A DNA stretch of 41,687 bases from Asaia bogorensis (lineage in GTDB: Bacteria > Pseudomonadota > Alphaproteobacteria > Acetobacterales > Acetobacteraceae): the NCBI GenBank assembly GCA_945873675.1, contig CAMCEP010000002.1, positions 1-41,687 on the forward strand, written 5' to 3'. The stretch's first letter is position 1; every line of letters starts with the position of its first letter. This document shows, one piece after another, positions 9,019-18,058 of the stretch. The notes under the pieces are model-generated. The model saw nothing but the letters and a program-made list of their open reading frames with translations, had not been told where the DNA came from and did not search any database. Made by a program: the position numbers and the translations under genes.

Positions 9019-9813
9019 ATGACCGCCGAAGATATGTACCGTCAGGGGCGTCTAACCGATGCGATTACCGCACTTGGAGAACATTTGCGCCGTGATCCTG
9101 CGGATCTGCGGGCGCGTGTCTTTCTTGCAGAGTTATTATGCTTTAGCGGAGAAATCGAACGCGCGGACCGAACGCTGGATATTGCAGGTAACGATAATCC
9201 GGAGGCAGCAGTTCAGGCCGCCCGTTTACGCCAAACTCTGCGTGCAGCGATTGCCCGTAGAGAAGTTTGGACAGTAGGCCGTGTGCCGGAATTCCGCCGT
9301 GACCCTACTCCCATGATGCAGGCTTACCTACAGGCTCTTGTATTGTCCCGAGCGGGAGAAGCCTCAGAGGCGGCCAAAGTGCTCGCTCTTGCGGAAACGC
9401 GACGGCCCGCGCTTACCGTTCGCATCGATGATCAGGCGATTGGCGAATTCCGTGACGCTGATGACACCACTGCAGGTTTCCTTGAGGTACTTACGGCTGG
9501 TGGCAATTACTACTGGATCGCGTTTGATGAAGTACGAAGCCTTACCTTTGTTGCGCCGGCCACACCGCTTGATCTCATGTGGCGAACTGCAAGAATTCAG
9601 TTCGCTGACGATACCGAGGGTACAGTTTCGGTAGCCGCGATTTATCCTGGGTCTGAAGGTTCCGTAGATGATGCGCTGCGCCTTGGGCGTGCCACCGAAT
9701 GGCTTGCGATAGCGGATGAGATGATGCGCGGTCTTGGTCAACGGTGTTTCCTCGCTGATGGTGAATTATTGCCGATGACCCAAATGAAGCGCATGGAATT
9801 TACCGGGAGTTGA
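9019..9813 (+). CDS. tagJ: T6SS accessory protein TagJ (ImpE family)
   Basis: ImpE/HsiE-type protein, 264 residues. The family is known to bind TssB and to assist ClpV recruitment to the sheath. The N-terminal third is TPR-like (YRQGRLTDAITALGEHLRRDPADLRARVFLAELL), and the C-terminal half carries the ImpE pattern with GNYYWIAFDEVRSLTF, PATPLDLMWRTARI and RLGRATEW. GGAGG at 9007-9011, 7 nt before the ATG, supports the start. It is placed after both tssC genes and before the baseplate genes, as in other loci with this subunit. Confidence 0.9.
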   Translation: MTAEDMYRQGRLTDAITALGEHLRRDPADLRARVFLAELLCFSGEIERADRTLDIAGNDNPEAAVQAARLRQTLRAAIARREVWTVGRVPEFRRDPTPMMQAYLQALVLSRAGEASEAAKVLALAETRRPALTVRIDDQAIGEFRDADDTTAGFLEVLTAGGNYYWIAFDEVRSLTFVAPATPLDLMWRTARIQFADDTEGTVSVAAIYPGSEGSVDDALRLGRATEWLAIADEMMRGLGQRCFLADGELLPMTQMKRMEFTGS

Positions 9814-9820
9814 TTGCTGT

Positions 9821-10288
9821 ATGGCTATCTCTCAGCTGCCAAGTTTAGTGCCTTTATTTGTCCGCCTTGTTGCGGGAGAAGACGCTCTCCCGACCACTGG
9901 CGCTGGGATCCTCGCCTTGCGTGAGAGTGTCCGGCGGGACTTGGAGGCCTTGTTGAACACAAGGCGACCGCCTCTTTCGTGGCCTGTCGCACTGAAAGAG
10001 TTAGACGGATCAATCCTCGCCTACGGGATCGGCGATATAGCCGGCCGACACTTCGAAGCAGCGGCCGAACGAAGCGCCTTCTGTACCGAAGTCGCATCAG
10101 CCATAGCTCGTTTTGACTCGAGACTGAAAGCCGTGTCCGTTCGGCTCACAGAGGAATCTCCAGGGCGTGGCTTCGGTCTGGTGATTGAGGCCGTTCTGGA
10201 TACCGACCAACTGCCACTCGCGCTTACCTTCGGTACTAAACTCGACCCTGCGCTACAGCGGATGAGTGTTGAGGAAATCTTATCATGA
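9821..10288 (+). CDS. tssE: T6SS baseplate subunit TssE (gp25-like)
   Basis: Phage gp25-like baseplate wedge protein that nucleates sheath assembly; 155 residues. The N-terminal region is less conserved (MAISQLPSLVPLFVRLVAGED). The conserved gp25 core follows: LRESVRRDLEALLNTRRP, GIGDIAGRHFE, and SAIARFDSRLKAVSVRL, followed by the two terminal beta strands. Its stop overlaps the tssF start by 4 nt. GGGAG lies 12 nt upstream of the ATG, slightly far, so translation may depend partly on tagJ. Confidence 0.92.
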   Translation: MAISQLPSLVPLFVRLVAGEDALPTTGAGILALRESVRRDLEALLNTRRPPLSWPVALKELDGSILAYGIGDIAGRHFEAAAERSAFCTEVASAIARFDSRLKAVSVRLTEESPGRGFGLVIEAVLDTDQLPLALTFGTKLDPALQRMSVEEILS

Positions 10289-12090
10289 GAGCAGATCTTC
10301 TTGCTCTCTATAACCGGGAACTGGAGGCGCTTCGTCAACTTGGTGCTGAATTTGCTGAACTACATCCAAAGGTTGCGGGCCGACTTAGGCTCACTGGCGA
10401 CTCAGTGGGTGATCCCCATGTGGAGGGGCTTCTTCAGGGCGTGGCGTTGCTCAATGCGCGCGTTCAGCTGCGCCTAGATGATGATTTTCCAGAACTAACA
10501 GCGGGATTGCTTGAAATACTCTATCCGCACTATCTTGCACCTATCCCATCATTCTTCACAGCGCAGTTCCAACCTGTCGCAGATATAGAAACGATGCAAA
10601 GGGTTCCACGTGGCACCCCGTTACGAACAGAACGCATCGGAGAAGATGAATGCGTCTTCACGACAACACAGGAGCTAGAACTCTGGCCAATCGAAATCAC
10701 CACGCTTGAACTGCGGGGGACACCCTTCGCTGCCCCACCTCCGCCCATGGGAACGAATCCTGCAGCCTGCTTGCGCGTTCGACTTCGCTGCACCGTGCCC
10801 GGACGAAGCTTTGCCTCGCTTGGTTGTGACAAGCTTCGATTGTTCCTACGGGGTCCCGCGCCGCAGGCATTGATGGAGTTGGTGCTGGCGGGTGTTGAGG
10901 CAGTTGCGTTAGCGGACGGGGCAGATGATGTTGCATGCGTCTATCTTGGCCGCGAAGCAGTTTGCTCCGGGGGCTTCGGGGAGAATGAATGCTTGCTTCC
11001 CACCGATGACCGGGTGCAGGCGGCCCACGTACTACTCACCGAGTACTTCGCTTTCCCCGAAAAATATTATTATCTTGAACTGACAGGGCTACGCTCAGCA
11101 CGCGTTTCGGGGTCATGCTTGGATGTTTTCATCTATCTTGATCGGAATGATTCGGCGCTTGAGCGCGCGTTGACCCCGGGCGCGTTCGCGCTGGGTTGTA
11201 CGCCAGCTGTGAACATCTTTCCTCAACGTGCCGAACCTATTAACGCTGACGATACACTACCAGAATATCGGATCGTTCCCAATGCACGGCGTCAGGCAAC
11301 GACTGAAATCTACGCTGTCAGTTCGGTCATTGGGTCCAATGCTGCCGGTGAGGTGACACGTTACGCGCCACTCCATTCGGTAGATCCGGATGGAAGGCGC
11401 GGTGCGCGACGCTTCTGGCATGCCACCCGCCGCCCAGGTCGGGGGCGAGATGGCGGCAGTGATGTTTTCCTTTCTATTACTGATGAGACCGCGGCCCCCA
11501 GCCCTGTGGGTGGCCAGATCATTTCGGTAGACACGCTTGCAACAAATCGGGATTTACCTAAGCAGCTGCCATTCGGCGGCGGAAGACCAACGCTTCAGCC
11601 AATGCGCGCTTTGGCTGCAGTCCGCCAAGTATTATGCTTAACTCCCCCTACGGCGCCGCTTCGGTTGAGTGATAGGCGTGCTTTCCGTTGGCGTTTACTG
11701 TCCCATTTGGCGTTGAATCATCTTTCTATAACCGGCGGGCCAGATGGCGCACGCGCGCTTCGGGAACAGCTTTTTCTCTATGATGTGCACGATGTGCCCG
11801 AAACGCGCGCATTGATCGATTCTATTGTTGCTGTGGATTCTACGCCTGGTGTTGCCCGCGTTCCATCGCGCCACTGGGGCGCGGTGTGCCGTGGCACCGA
11901 TGTGTCTATTACGCTTGATGAAACCAGTCTTGGGGGACAGAGTATATCCCTTTTTGCAGCACTGCTGGAGCGTTTTCTTGCTGCGCATACTCATTTAAAT
12001 AGTTTTATTCGGCTCACGATCCGGCTTGGGGGGCGGCGAACCCCCTACGTGGTCCTGCCGGCGCGCTCTGGTACCGGCGTATTGCTATGA
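10285..12090 (+). CDS. tssF: T6SS baseplate subunit TssF
   Basis: Largest baseplate wedge component, which forms a TssF2-TssG heterotrimer. The 601-residue protein begins with the diagnostic LLALYNRELEALRQLGAEFAELHPKVAGRL-type start and has LTAGLLEILYPHYLAPIPS, PRGTPLRTERIGEDECVFTT, NIFPQRAEPI near the middle, and a C-terminal region with LNSFIRLTI. ATGA overlaps join it to tssE before and tssG after. Nothing is unusual in length or composition. Confidence 0.95.
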   Translation: MRADLLALYNRELEALRQLGAEFAELHPKVAGRLRLTGDSVGDPHVEGLLQGVALLNARVQLRLDDDFPELTAGLLEILYPHYLAPIPSFFTAQFQPVADIETMQRVPRGTPLRTERIGEDECVFTTTQELELWPIEITTLELRGTPFAAPPPPMGTNPAACLRVRLRCTVPGRSFASLGCDKLRLFLRGPAPQALMELVLAGVEAVALADGADDVACVYLGREAVCSGGFGENECLLPTDDRVQAAHVLLTEYFAFPEKYYYLELTGLRSARVSGSCLDVFIYLDRNDSALERALTPGAFALGCTPAVNIFPQRAEPINADDTLPEYRIVPNARRQATTEIYAVSSVIGSNAAGEVTRYAPLHSVDPDGRRGARRFWHATRRPGRGRDGGSDVFLSITDETAAPSPVGGQIISVDTLATNRDLPKQLPFGGGRPTLQPMRALAAVRQVLCLTPPTAPLRLSDRRAFRWRLLSHLALNHLSITGGPDGARALREQLFLYDVHDVPETRALIDSIVAVDSTPGVARVPSRHWGAVCRGTDVSITLDETSLGGQSISLFAALLERFLAAHTHLNSFIRLTIRLGGRRTPYVVLPARSGTGVLL

Positions 12091-13091
12091 TCGAAAATAT
12101 CGCAAAACAGCCATCTCGCTACGACCTTTTTCAGGCAGTCCGCCTACTGCGCCGTTCGTCCCGCGCACACCAAAATGCGGGGGATGATTTTGGTGTGCGC
12201 TTTGGGGCTGAAGTAAATACTGCGTTCGCCGCCGCACCAATCGCTGGCCTTGATCAAGGGGAACCGCAGCAGATCCCCCGATTACGCGTGACGGTCATGA
12301 GCCTGGCGGGTGCCGGCGCGGTGCTACCGCCCCCTTATACAGAAGCGCTACAACGCTCCCTGCGAGACCGGCAGCCAGCGCTGCGCGATTTTCTCGATAT
12401 CTTCAACGACCGCTCCATCGGCTTACTTTGGCGCGCTTGGGCGCGTTATCGTCCAGCCATTTCGGCAGAGGAATCGCGGGGCGATCACATTACCGAATTT
12501 CTGCTGGCGCTGACTGGGCTTCTCGATAGTGGGAGAAGTGACCGTCTGCCCATATCCGACAGAGCCGTATTATATCTGGGGGGACACTTTGCCCGCCGTG
12601 TTCGACCTGCTGCGGGTCTTCGCGCCGTCGTCGCTAGCCGGACAGGGTGGCCGGTTAAGGTAGAAGAGTTTTGCGGCCGCTGGCTGCCTTTGCCTGAGCG
12701 GGAGCGAACTCATCTCGCGCCTGCCTATGCGCCAAGACACAATTCATTGGGGGCTGGTGCCGTACTTGGCCGCGCGGTTTGGGACGTCGAGTCGGCCGTT
12801 GGCCTTCGGATAGGTCCAGTGAACTGCGCGGGCTTTCGGGATCTCATGCCTAAAAGCCCTGCCCTACGTCCGCTGGTGGCACTTGCAGGGCTATTTGCAG
12901 GGTCAGCGATCGATCTACGTCTGCAAGTGGTCTGCGCCGCTGCGGAGGCACCGAAGGTCCTATTGGGTACACACGAGCCCATCGCACCACATCTTGGTTG
13001 GAACGTCTGGATCGGTCAGCCGCAGAATGCTGTTCTAGACGACCTCTCATATCCAATTGGTGCGCTATCAGGCTGGGAAAAAACCACATGA
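12087..13091 (+). CDS. tssG: T6SS baseplate subunit TssG
   Basis: Partner of TssF in the baseplate wedge; 334 residues. Typical features are the N-terminal SRYDLFQAVRLLRR, VRFGAEVNTAFAAAPI, LPPPYTEALQRSLRDRQPALRDFLDIFNDRSIGLLWRAW, and the late GFRDLMPKSPALRPLVAL segment. The stop overlaps the ATG of the following methyltransferase (ATGA), so the methyltransferase is translationally coupled to a core structural gene. Confidence 0.94.
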   Translation: MIENIAKQPSRYDLFQAVRLLRRSSRAHQNAGDDFGVRFGAEVNTAFAAAPIAGLDQGEPQQIPRLRVTVMSLAGAGAVLPPPYTEALQRSLRDRQPALRDFLDIFNDRSIGLLWRAWARYRPAISAEESRGDHITEFLLALTGLLDSGRSDRLPISDRAVLYLGGHFARRVRPAAGLRAVVASRTGWPVKVEEFCGRWLPLPERERTHLAPAYAPRHNSLGAGAVLGRAVWDVESAVGLRIGPVNCAGFRDLMPKSPALRPLVALAGLFAGSAIDLRLQVVCAAAEAPKVLLGTHEPIAPHLGWNVWIGQPQNAVLDDLSYPIGALSGWEKTT

Positions 13092-14611
13092 ATACAAGTT
13101 GGTCCGATGGCTATGTTGCCGATAGCGAATATGTTCCAGGGTTCTATAAGGAACAGGTACCCAATCACCTTGATCTAGCATGCATTTTGAGTGGTTTTGA
13201 GCCGCCGCGCCGGGCGCCCGGTTGGGTCTATTGCGACCTTGGGTGCGGTCAAGGGGCAACGCTGTTGGTACTCGCAGCAGCCAACCCTGATGGGCAATTC
13301 ATTGGTGTGGACTTCAACCCCTCACATATTGCACGGGCGCAAAGTGTCGCCCAAAGCGCTGGCCTTTCCAATATATTCTTCCTTGAGGCATCGTTTGAAG
13401 AATTAGCGGCTAATCCATCCAAGCTGCCACCGCTGGACTATGTAGCGGCTCACGGCGTGTACTCCTGGATTGGCGAACGAAGTCGCCACGCTTTTGTGGA
13501 ACTTCTACGAGCTCGGTTAAAGCCAGGCGGGGCTGCCTATATAAGCTATAACGCTCAACCCGGATGGAACAGGATATCCCCGCTGCAGCGCGTGCTACTG
13601 GATCAAGCACGGCTTTCGGGCAAGCCAAGCAGTCAGGCGGTGGTTGATGGAGTGGCTTTCTTGCGGAGCCTGGAGGCGGCTGGCGCTCCGTGTCTAGCGG
13701 TGCCTGATGTGCTTGAAAGGCTGGAAACAGAAATCAAGCGTGGTAATACCACCTACCTGGCGCATGAGTATCTCAATGCTAATTGGCAGCCGCGATACCA
13801 CGCCGACGTGGCAAAAGAAGTGGCCGAGGCAAAGCTGTCCTATGCGGCATCGGCGAACCTACTCGAAAACTTCCCGGAACTTTCCCTGCTCCCCGCCCAG
13901 ATTGCCGTGCTTGAAGCAGCACCACCTGCCGCTCGGGAGACGTTGCGTGATTATTTCATGGCGCGCAGTTTTCGACGCGACATCTTTCTTCGTGGCCCGC
14001 GGCGTCTCTTGCATGATGAGAGAGAGGCGCGGGTTAGAGAAATGCCTTTATTGCTCCTGCGCGCGCTACGCCATACCAGCCGAAAGGTTGATGTGCCGGT
14101 CGGGCAAATCGAATTGGACGTCGCACCTTATGATGCGATCTTTCAGCGCCTGACGGATGGGCCGGCCCGTATTGCGGATCTTTTGGCGGCTTCAAGTGCG
14201 GCGGGCACAAGCGCGGTGGAGGTGGCTGGTATGCTTGTGGGCTCTGGTCAGGCAGAGATTTACCGGCATACCTCATCGGAGTCTGCACGAGCCTTCAACC
14301 ATATTGCGCTCCACGAGATGCCATTGGCCTCTGGCGGGGTCACCCCAGTTGCAGCGCCAGCCATCGGCGGTGGTGTACACTTCCGCTTATTTGATCGATT
14401 GGTACTCTCGGCTCTCTTGGCCGGCGTAGCAGCCGAAGCTGAGGCCGTTTCGGCCCATGCATGGGGCGCACTTTGCAATCGGGGCGTACGTCTCACCCAG
14501 GCCGGGCGTGAAGTCACGACAGACTCAGATAATTTGGCAATTCTTCGCAGCGAGACTGCTGAGGTGCTCTCTGACGGGCTCCCCGTCTGGCGTCGCTTAG
14601 GCTTGGTATAG
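13088..14611 (+). CDS. SAM-dependent methyltransferase with regulatory domain, inside the T6SS operon
   Basis: Class I methyltransferase of 507 residues. The frame is open upstream, but the ATG at 13088, overlapping the tssG stop as ATGA, is the natural start (MNTSWSDGYVADSEYVPGFY). Motif I is YCDLGCGQGATLLVLA near residue 48, motif II is FIGVDFNPSHI, and a post-motif region has YISYNAQPGW, a pattern typical of proteins with a C-terminal methyltransferase regulatory domain (PF10119-like). The substrate is unknown. Retention between tssG and the T6SS kinase suggests a job in T6SS assembly or effector modification, but this is inference. It has no signal peptide or membrane segment, so it acts in the cytoplasm. 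Confidence 0.85.
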   Translation: MNTSWSDGYVADSEYVPGFYKEQVPNHLDLACILSGFEPPRRAPGWVYCDLGCGQGATLLVLAAANPDGQFIGVDFNPSHIARAQSVAQSAGLSNIFFLEASFEELAANPSKLPPLDYVAAHGVYSWIGERSRHAFVELLRARLKPGGAAYISYNAQPGWNRISPLQRVLLDQARLSGKPSSQAVVDGVAFLRSLEAAGAPCLAVPDVLERLETEIKRGNTTYLAHEYLNANWQPRYHADVAKEVAEAKLSYAASANLLENFPELSLLPAQIAVLEAAPPAARETLRDYFMARSFRRDIFLRGPRRLLHDEREARVREMPLLLLRALRHTSRKVDVPVGQIELDVAPYDAIFQRLTDGPARIADLLAASSAAGTSAVEVAGMLVGSGQAEIYRHTSSESARAFNHIALHEMPLASGGVTPVAAPAIGGGVHFRLFDRLVLSALLAGVAAEAEAVSAHAWGALCNRGVRLTQAGREVTTDSDNLAILRSETAEVLSDGLPVWRRLGLV

Positions 14612-14619
14612 CGCCGCGA

Positions 14620-16593
14620 ATGCCTGCAGCCGAGGGTACCCTATTCGGGCGTTATCGGGTCGTGGGCATTCTTGGCCGCGGCGCAACCAGTGTCGTCTAT
14701 CGAGCGGAGGATCTGGCAACGAGCAAGGCTTTTGCCATCAAGGCGCTGCGCGAGGAGTTGCTCGTGGACAATGAGCGTGAAGCGACATTGCGGCGCTTCC
14801 ATCGTGAGGCAGCAATCGGGCGGGACCTGAACCACCCTCGGATCGCTCGCTTGTACGATGTGGGTGAAAGTAACGGCTTACCCTGGCTGGCATTCGAATT
14901 TATATCTGGGGAATCGCTGGATTTGCGTATGCGCCGCACACCTATGCCGCCTGCACAGGTCGCGCTTCTTGGAATAGACCTTCTGGACGCTTTGGCTTAT
15001 GCCCATTCCCGCCGCGTGGTCCATCGTGATCTAAAGCCCGCCAATGTCATGCTTCGCGGGACGAAGACAGAACCGGTTCTGATGGACTTCGGTATCGCGA
15101 AGGTCGATGGATCAGCGTTGACATTGGCTGGTGAGGTACTGGGATCACCCGCTTATGTTGCGCCAGAAGTCTTGCGCGGCGACGGCGCCGACCATCGCTC
15201 CGATCTTTTTGCTCTGGGTGTTATGCTTTATCAAGCTGTCACTGGTTGCCGGCCTTTCAATGGTACAGTTGCTGAAGTGCTACATCGTATTTGTCATATG
15301 GAACCCCTTCCTCCATCGGCGCATTTGCCACAAGCAGCTTGCTTCGATGCGGTTCTGACCCGCGCAATGATCAAGCAACCGGACGCGCGCTTTCCTAATG
15401 CGCAAGCATTTTCTGAAGCGCTACGTTCGCTCAGCAGTGAAATAGAAGCGAATGAATTGCCCGGTCGGTATTTTGCCACTGCGCGGCCCGAAATGCCCGA
15501 ACCGTCGTTACGTGCTGCCGATCTGCGGGCCGCCTTATCCGAGAATCTTGGAGGAGAGATTACGGCTACTAGTCTTGCGCGGTTGAAGGCGGTGATCGCC
15601 CGTATCCCCCAAGCGGAGCGCCCGGCTGCCGCGACCGTGGTAATGGCCGAGGGCATCCATCCTTTGGCCATTTGGTTGAGTGAGACAGCGCCCGATCCAC
15701 AACGCATAGGCGACAAGGGGGGGGATTGGCTAATCGGCGCCGAAGCGATGGAAGCGATGCAGCTCCTTTTACAGGGCTTACCTGAATGGCCAGAGGCGAA
15801 TTCGGCCATGATCAGTCTGGCGCAGGATCTTGCGGCACGTGCCCTACTGTTTGGCGAGGCACTCGGCAGGCGTTTGGCCGAGACGGATGATGCCCCAGAT
15901 CTTCAGGAAATTGCTTTCGCATTCCTGAATCTTGATGCCCTATGCTTCGGCCTTGATACCCTTGGTGCAGAGCGCGAGCGCTGGCTGGTGGAGGCTTCAT
16001 CAACCTTGGCTGTGGCTGGCGTTTTACGCAAAGCAGCTTCCTTGATGCACCGTTATGTTGACACCCGCGATCCGCTTATTCGCTTCGACGTTTTGAACCT
16101 TCTGTTGCGGTGCGAAGATCTGATCGGCCTTGCGGGACGTCTTTTGGAGCCTCCGTTGGGTAAGGGGTACTCGTCTGTCGCTCTCGCCCAAGTTGGCGAA
16201 AACGCTCTGAAATCATTAATTAACGCCATCACAGCTTTAGTCGATGTCATAGGGGAAGAATTGATAGCGGTATCCGCCGATCCGGCTGGTATTGGCGAAA
16301 CCCTGGGGCGGCTTCGGCAATTGCAGCTTATCCATCGCTTTGCAACCCGTCTGGATGCAGTGACCTTCCATCAGGTGCTAGCGGGTCTATCAATGCAAGT
16401 GCATGACCTGTTCAGTCGGCTTGGAGCAATACTGCTTTCAATGCCCGATGATTCCGACTCAAGGCACCGAATTGGTGTTCTGCAGGAGATGGCGGCTGAA
16501 CTGGGTTGGCACGACTTAGCGCGCCGATTGCTGCGCGAATTGAGCCGCCGCGTTTTGGCGCTACCGAATGCCATTATGGGGGGGGCCGCATGA
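14620..16593 (+). CDS. ppkA: T6SS-associated Ser/Thr protein kinase (PpkA/StkA-like)
   Basis: Hanks-type kinase expected to phosphorylate the FHA protein or other T6SS components and switch firing on. The kinase domain covers about residues 10-270: glycine loop ILGRGATSVVY, FAIKAL lysine, catalytic HRDLKPANVML, DFG in MDFGIAKVDG, and SPAYVAPEVLRGD. The remaining ~370 residues are predicted helical and unlike the von Willebrand or extracellular domains of Pseudomonas PpkA. I see no transmembrane segment, so this kinase appears soluble. It starts 8 nt after the methyltransferase, and its stop overlaps the PAAR start (ATGA). The matching phosphatase is at 26601. Confidence 0.9.
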   Translation: MPAAEGTLFGRYRVVGILGRGATSVVYRAEDLATSKAFAIKALREELLVDNEREATLRRFHREAAIGRDLNHPRIARLYDVGESNGLPWLAFEFISGESLDLRMRRTPMPPAQVALLGIDLLDALAYAHSRRVVHRDLKPANVMLRGTKTEPVLMDFGIAKVDGSALTLAGEVLGSPAYVAPEVLRGDGADHRSDLFALGVMLYQAVTGCRPFNGTVAEVLHRICHMEPLPPSAHLPQAACFDAVLTRAMIKQPDARFPNAQAFSEALRSLSSEIEANELPGRYFATARPEMPEPSLRAADLRAALSENLGGEITATSLARLKAVIARIPQAERPAAATVVMAEGIHPLAIWLSETAPDPQRIGDKGGDWLIGAEAMEAMQLLLQGLPEWPEANSAMISLAQDLAARALLFGEALGRRLAETDDAPDLQEIAFAFLNLDALCFGLDTLGAERERWLVEASSTLAVAGVLRKAASLMHRYVDTRDPLIRFDVLNLLLRCEDLIGLAGRLLEPPLGKGYSSVALAQVGENALKSLINAITALVDVIGEELIAVSADPAGIGETLGRLRQLQLIHRFATRLDAVTFHQVLAGLSMQVHDLFSRLGAILLSMPDDSDSRHRIGVLQEMAAELGWHDLARRLLRELSRRVLALPNAIMGGAA

Positions 16594-16973
16594 CCTTTGC
16601 TGCGCGAATGGGGGATATGATCATGCAAGACGCCCCCCATTGTCATGCCCCCATCCACCCTGCAGGCCCGGTTCCAACGGCGGTACCTCATCCGGCGCTT
16701 CCCTTGGTTATCGTCAAGGGGATGCCGACTGTACTGATTGGCAATTTGCCGGCGGCACGGGCCACGGATATCAGCGGACCCTGTATGTTGCCATCCTGTC
16801 TGCCAGCTGGGCCTGGTATGATTGCAAAGGGTTCGAGCACGGTACTGATCGGCAACCTACCAGCTGCGCGTACTAATGACCTTACATCACACACCAGCTG
16901 TGTCGCTCCGATTCCTGCACCAGTGGGTAAGGTAATGCCCCCGGGGTGCACCACTGTAATGATCGGTGGCTAA
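16590..16973 (+). CDS. PAAR-domain spike tip protein
   Basis: Sharpens the VgrG tip and can carry effectors. The 127-residue protein starts at ATG 16590 inside the kinase stop; an upstream in-frame ATG at 16506 would overlap the kinase by 88 nt and is unlikely. Two near-identical units are visible: VIVKGMPTVLIGNLPAARATD and the later IAKGSSTVLIGNLPAARTND. There are His/Cys residues in the N-terminal APHCHAPIHP and the LPSCLP and TSCVAP segments, of the kind that bind the tip zinc, and it ends TTVMIGG. There is no effector extension, so it is a bare PAAR. Confidence 0.9.
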   Translation: MTFAARMGDMIMQDAPHCHAPIHPAGPVPTAVPHPALPLVIVKGMPTVLIGNLPAARATDISGPCMLPSCLPAGPGMIAKGSSTVLIGNLPAARTNDLTSHTSCVAPIPAPVGKVMPPGCTTVMIGG

Positions 16974-16981
16974 GCAGGAAG

Positions 16982-18058
16982 ATGCGAGACCGTCACTTTA
17001 AGGAACTTCTGCCAATATGCCCCGCCTGTCGTCAGTTGGGGCGTGGTGACCGGCGTTTGCGTGTTGCACTGGTTGAGCGCCAGAGCCAAGAGCGCCTGCT
17101 GGATGGCCTATTGCAATGTTCTGATGCAACTTGTGCGACGGAGTATCCGGTTGTGGCGGGTTTGCCTGTACTGGTGCCGGGCCTGCGCGCCTTCCTTCGT
17201 GACACGTCGCTTTATCTCATGTTGCGTGACGATCTAGAGCCCGCAATTCTCTCGCTCCTGGCCGAGGCATCGGGGCCTGGATCAGCGCTTGAAAGTATTT
17301 TTCAGCAGATGTCGACTTACGGCGCAGACCATTGGGGTGAGATCGAAGCTGGGTATACGCCTGGATCTGCGCAACGCTGCCTTGAACACGGGCTGTCCTT
17401 CGTGCGTGGCCGCTTGCCCGATGGCCCCGTGCTTGACGCGGGTTGTGCGGCGGGCGGGACAAGCGTGGCGCTAGCCGAGGCGCTTGGCCGAACGGTGCTT
17501 GGTATTGATGTGAATCCTATGCTGCTTGGTATCGGCCGCCGGATATTGGAACGCGGCGAAGTGCGATATCCTTTGCGTCGCATCGGATTACTCTATGATG
17601 TGCGCACCCGAACATATCGCCCTGCGGGTGCCGATTTGGTTGATTTCTGGATTTGTAACCTGGCCGGTCTTCCCTTCCAGGACGCAACATTCGCACTTAT
17701 TTCGGCATTAAACATCCTCGATTGTCTCCCCAACCCCGCTGATGGTGCTTCAGAAATGCGGCGCGTACTCACGTCTGGTGGCGTTGGCATCGTTGCCTGC
17801 CCCTTTGATTGGAGCGGCGCCGTGACACCACCGGAACATTGGGTGGGCGGTCATTCCGGGCGGCCGGCGGATCGTGGGGATCCTGCGGCATTGCTCCAGC
17901 CTTTGCTCTCTGGCCAGTTGGGCGGTCATGCAGCACCGCGATCCATCACGGTCTTGGGGCACGAGGCCCGCTATCCCTGGCGGGTGCGGCTTCATGAGCG
18001 GGCGACTGTCGAGTACGCGACATGTGTTCTCAGCTTTCGTGTGGGAGAGAGCGCATGA
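16982..18058 (+). CDS. SAM-dependent methyltransferase with Trm112-like zinc-ribbon N-terminus
   Basis: Second methyltransferase of the operon, 358 residues from ATG 16982, preceded by AGGAAG; a longer reading from TTG/ATG-like codons at 16946 would overlap the PAAR gene. The N-terminal part has a Cys pair ICPAC and a second CSDATC about 35 residues later, followed by EYPVVAGLPVLVPG, the pattern of Trm112/YcaR zinc-ribbon domains. The catalytic part has motif I VLDAGCAAGGTSVALAEA and acidic motif II VLGIDVNP. Its stop overlaps the FHA start (ATGA). The target is unknown. It is unrelated in detail to the methyltransferase at 13088, so the operon gained two separate methyltransferases. Confidence 0.82.
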   Translation: MRDRHFKELLPICPACRQLGRGDRRLRVALVERQSQERLLDGLLQCSDATCATEYPVVAGLPVLVPGLRAFLRDTSLYLMLRDDLEPAILSLLAEASGPGSALESIFQQMSTYGADHWGEIEAGYTPGSAQRCLEHGLSFVRGRLPDGPVLDAGCAAGGTSVALAEALGRTVLGIDVNPMLLGIGRRILERGEVRYPLRRIGLLYDVRTRTYRPAGADLVDFWICNLAGLPFQDATFALISALNILDCLPNPADGASEMRRVLTSGGVGIVACPFDWSGAVTPPEHWVGGHSGRPADRGDPAALLQPLLSGQLGGHAAPRSITVLGHEARYPWRVRLHERATVEYATCVLSFRVGESA

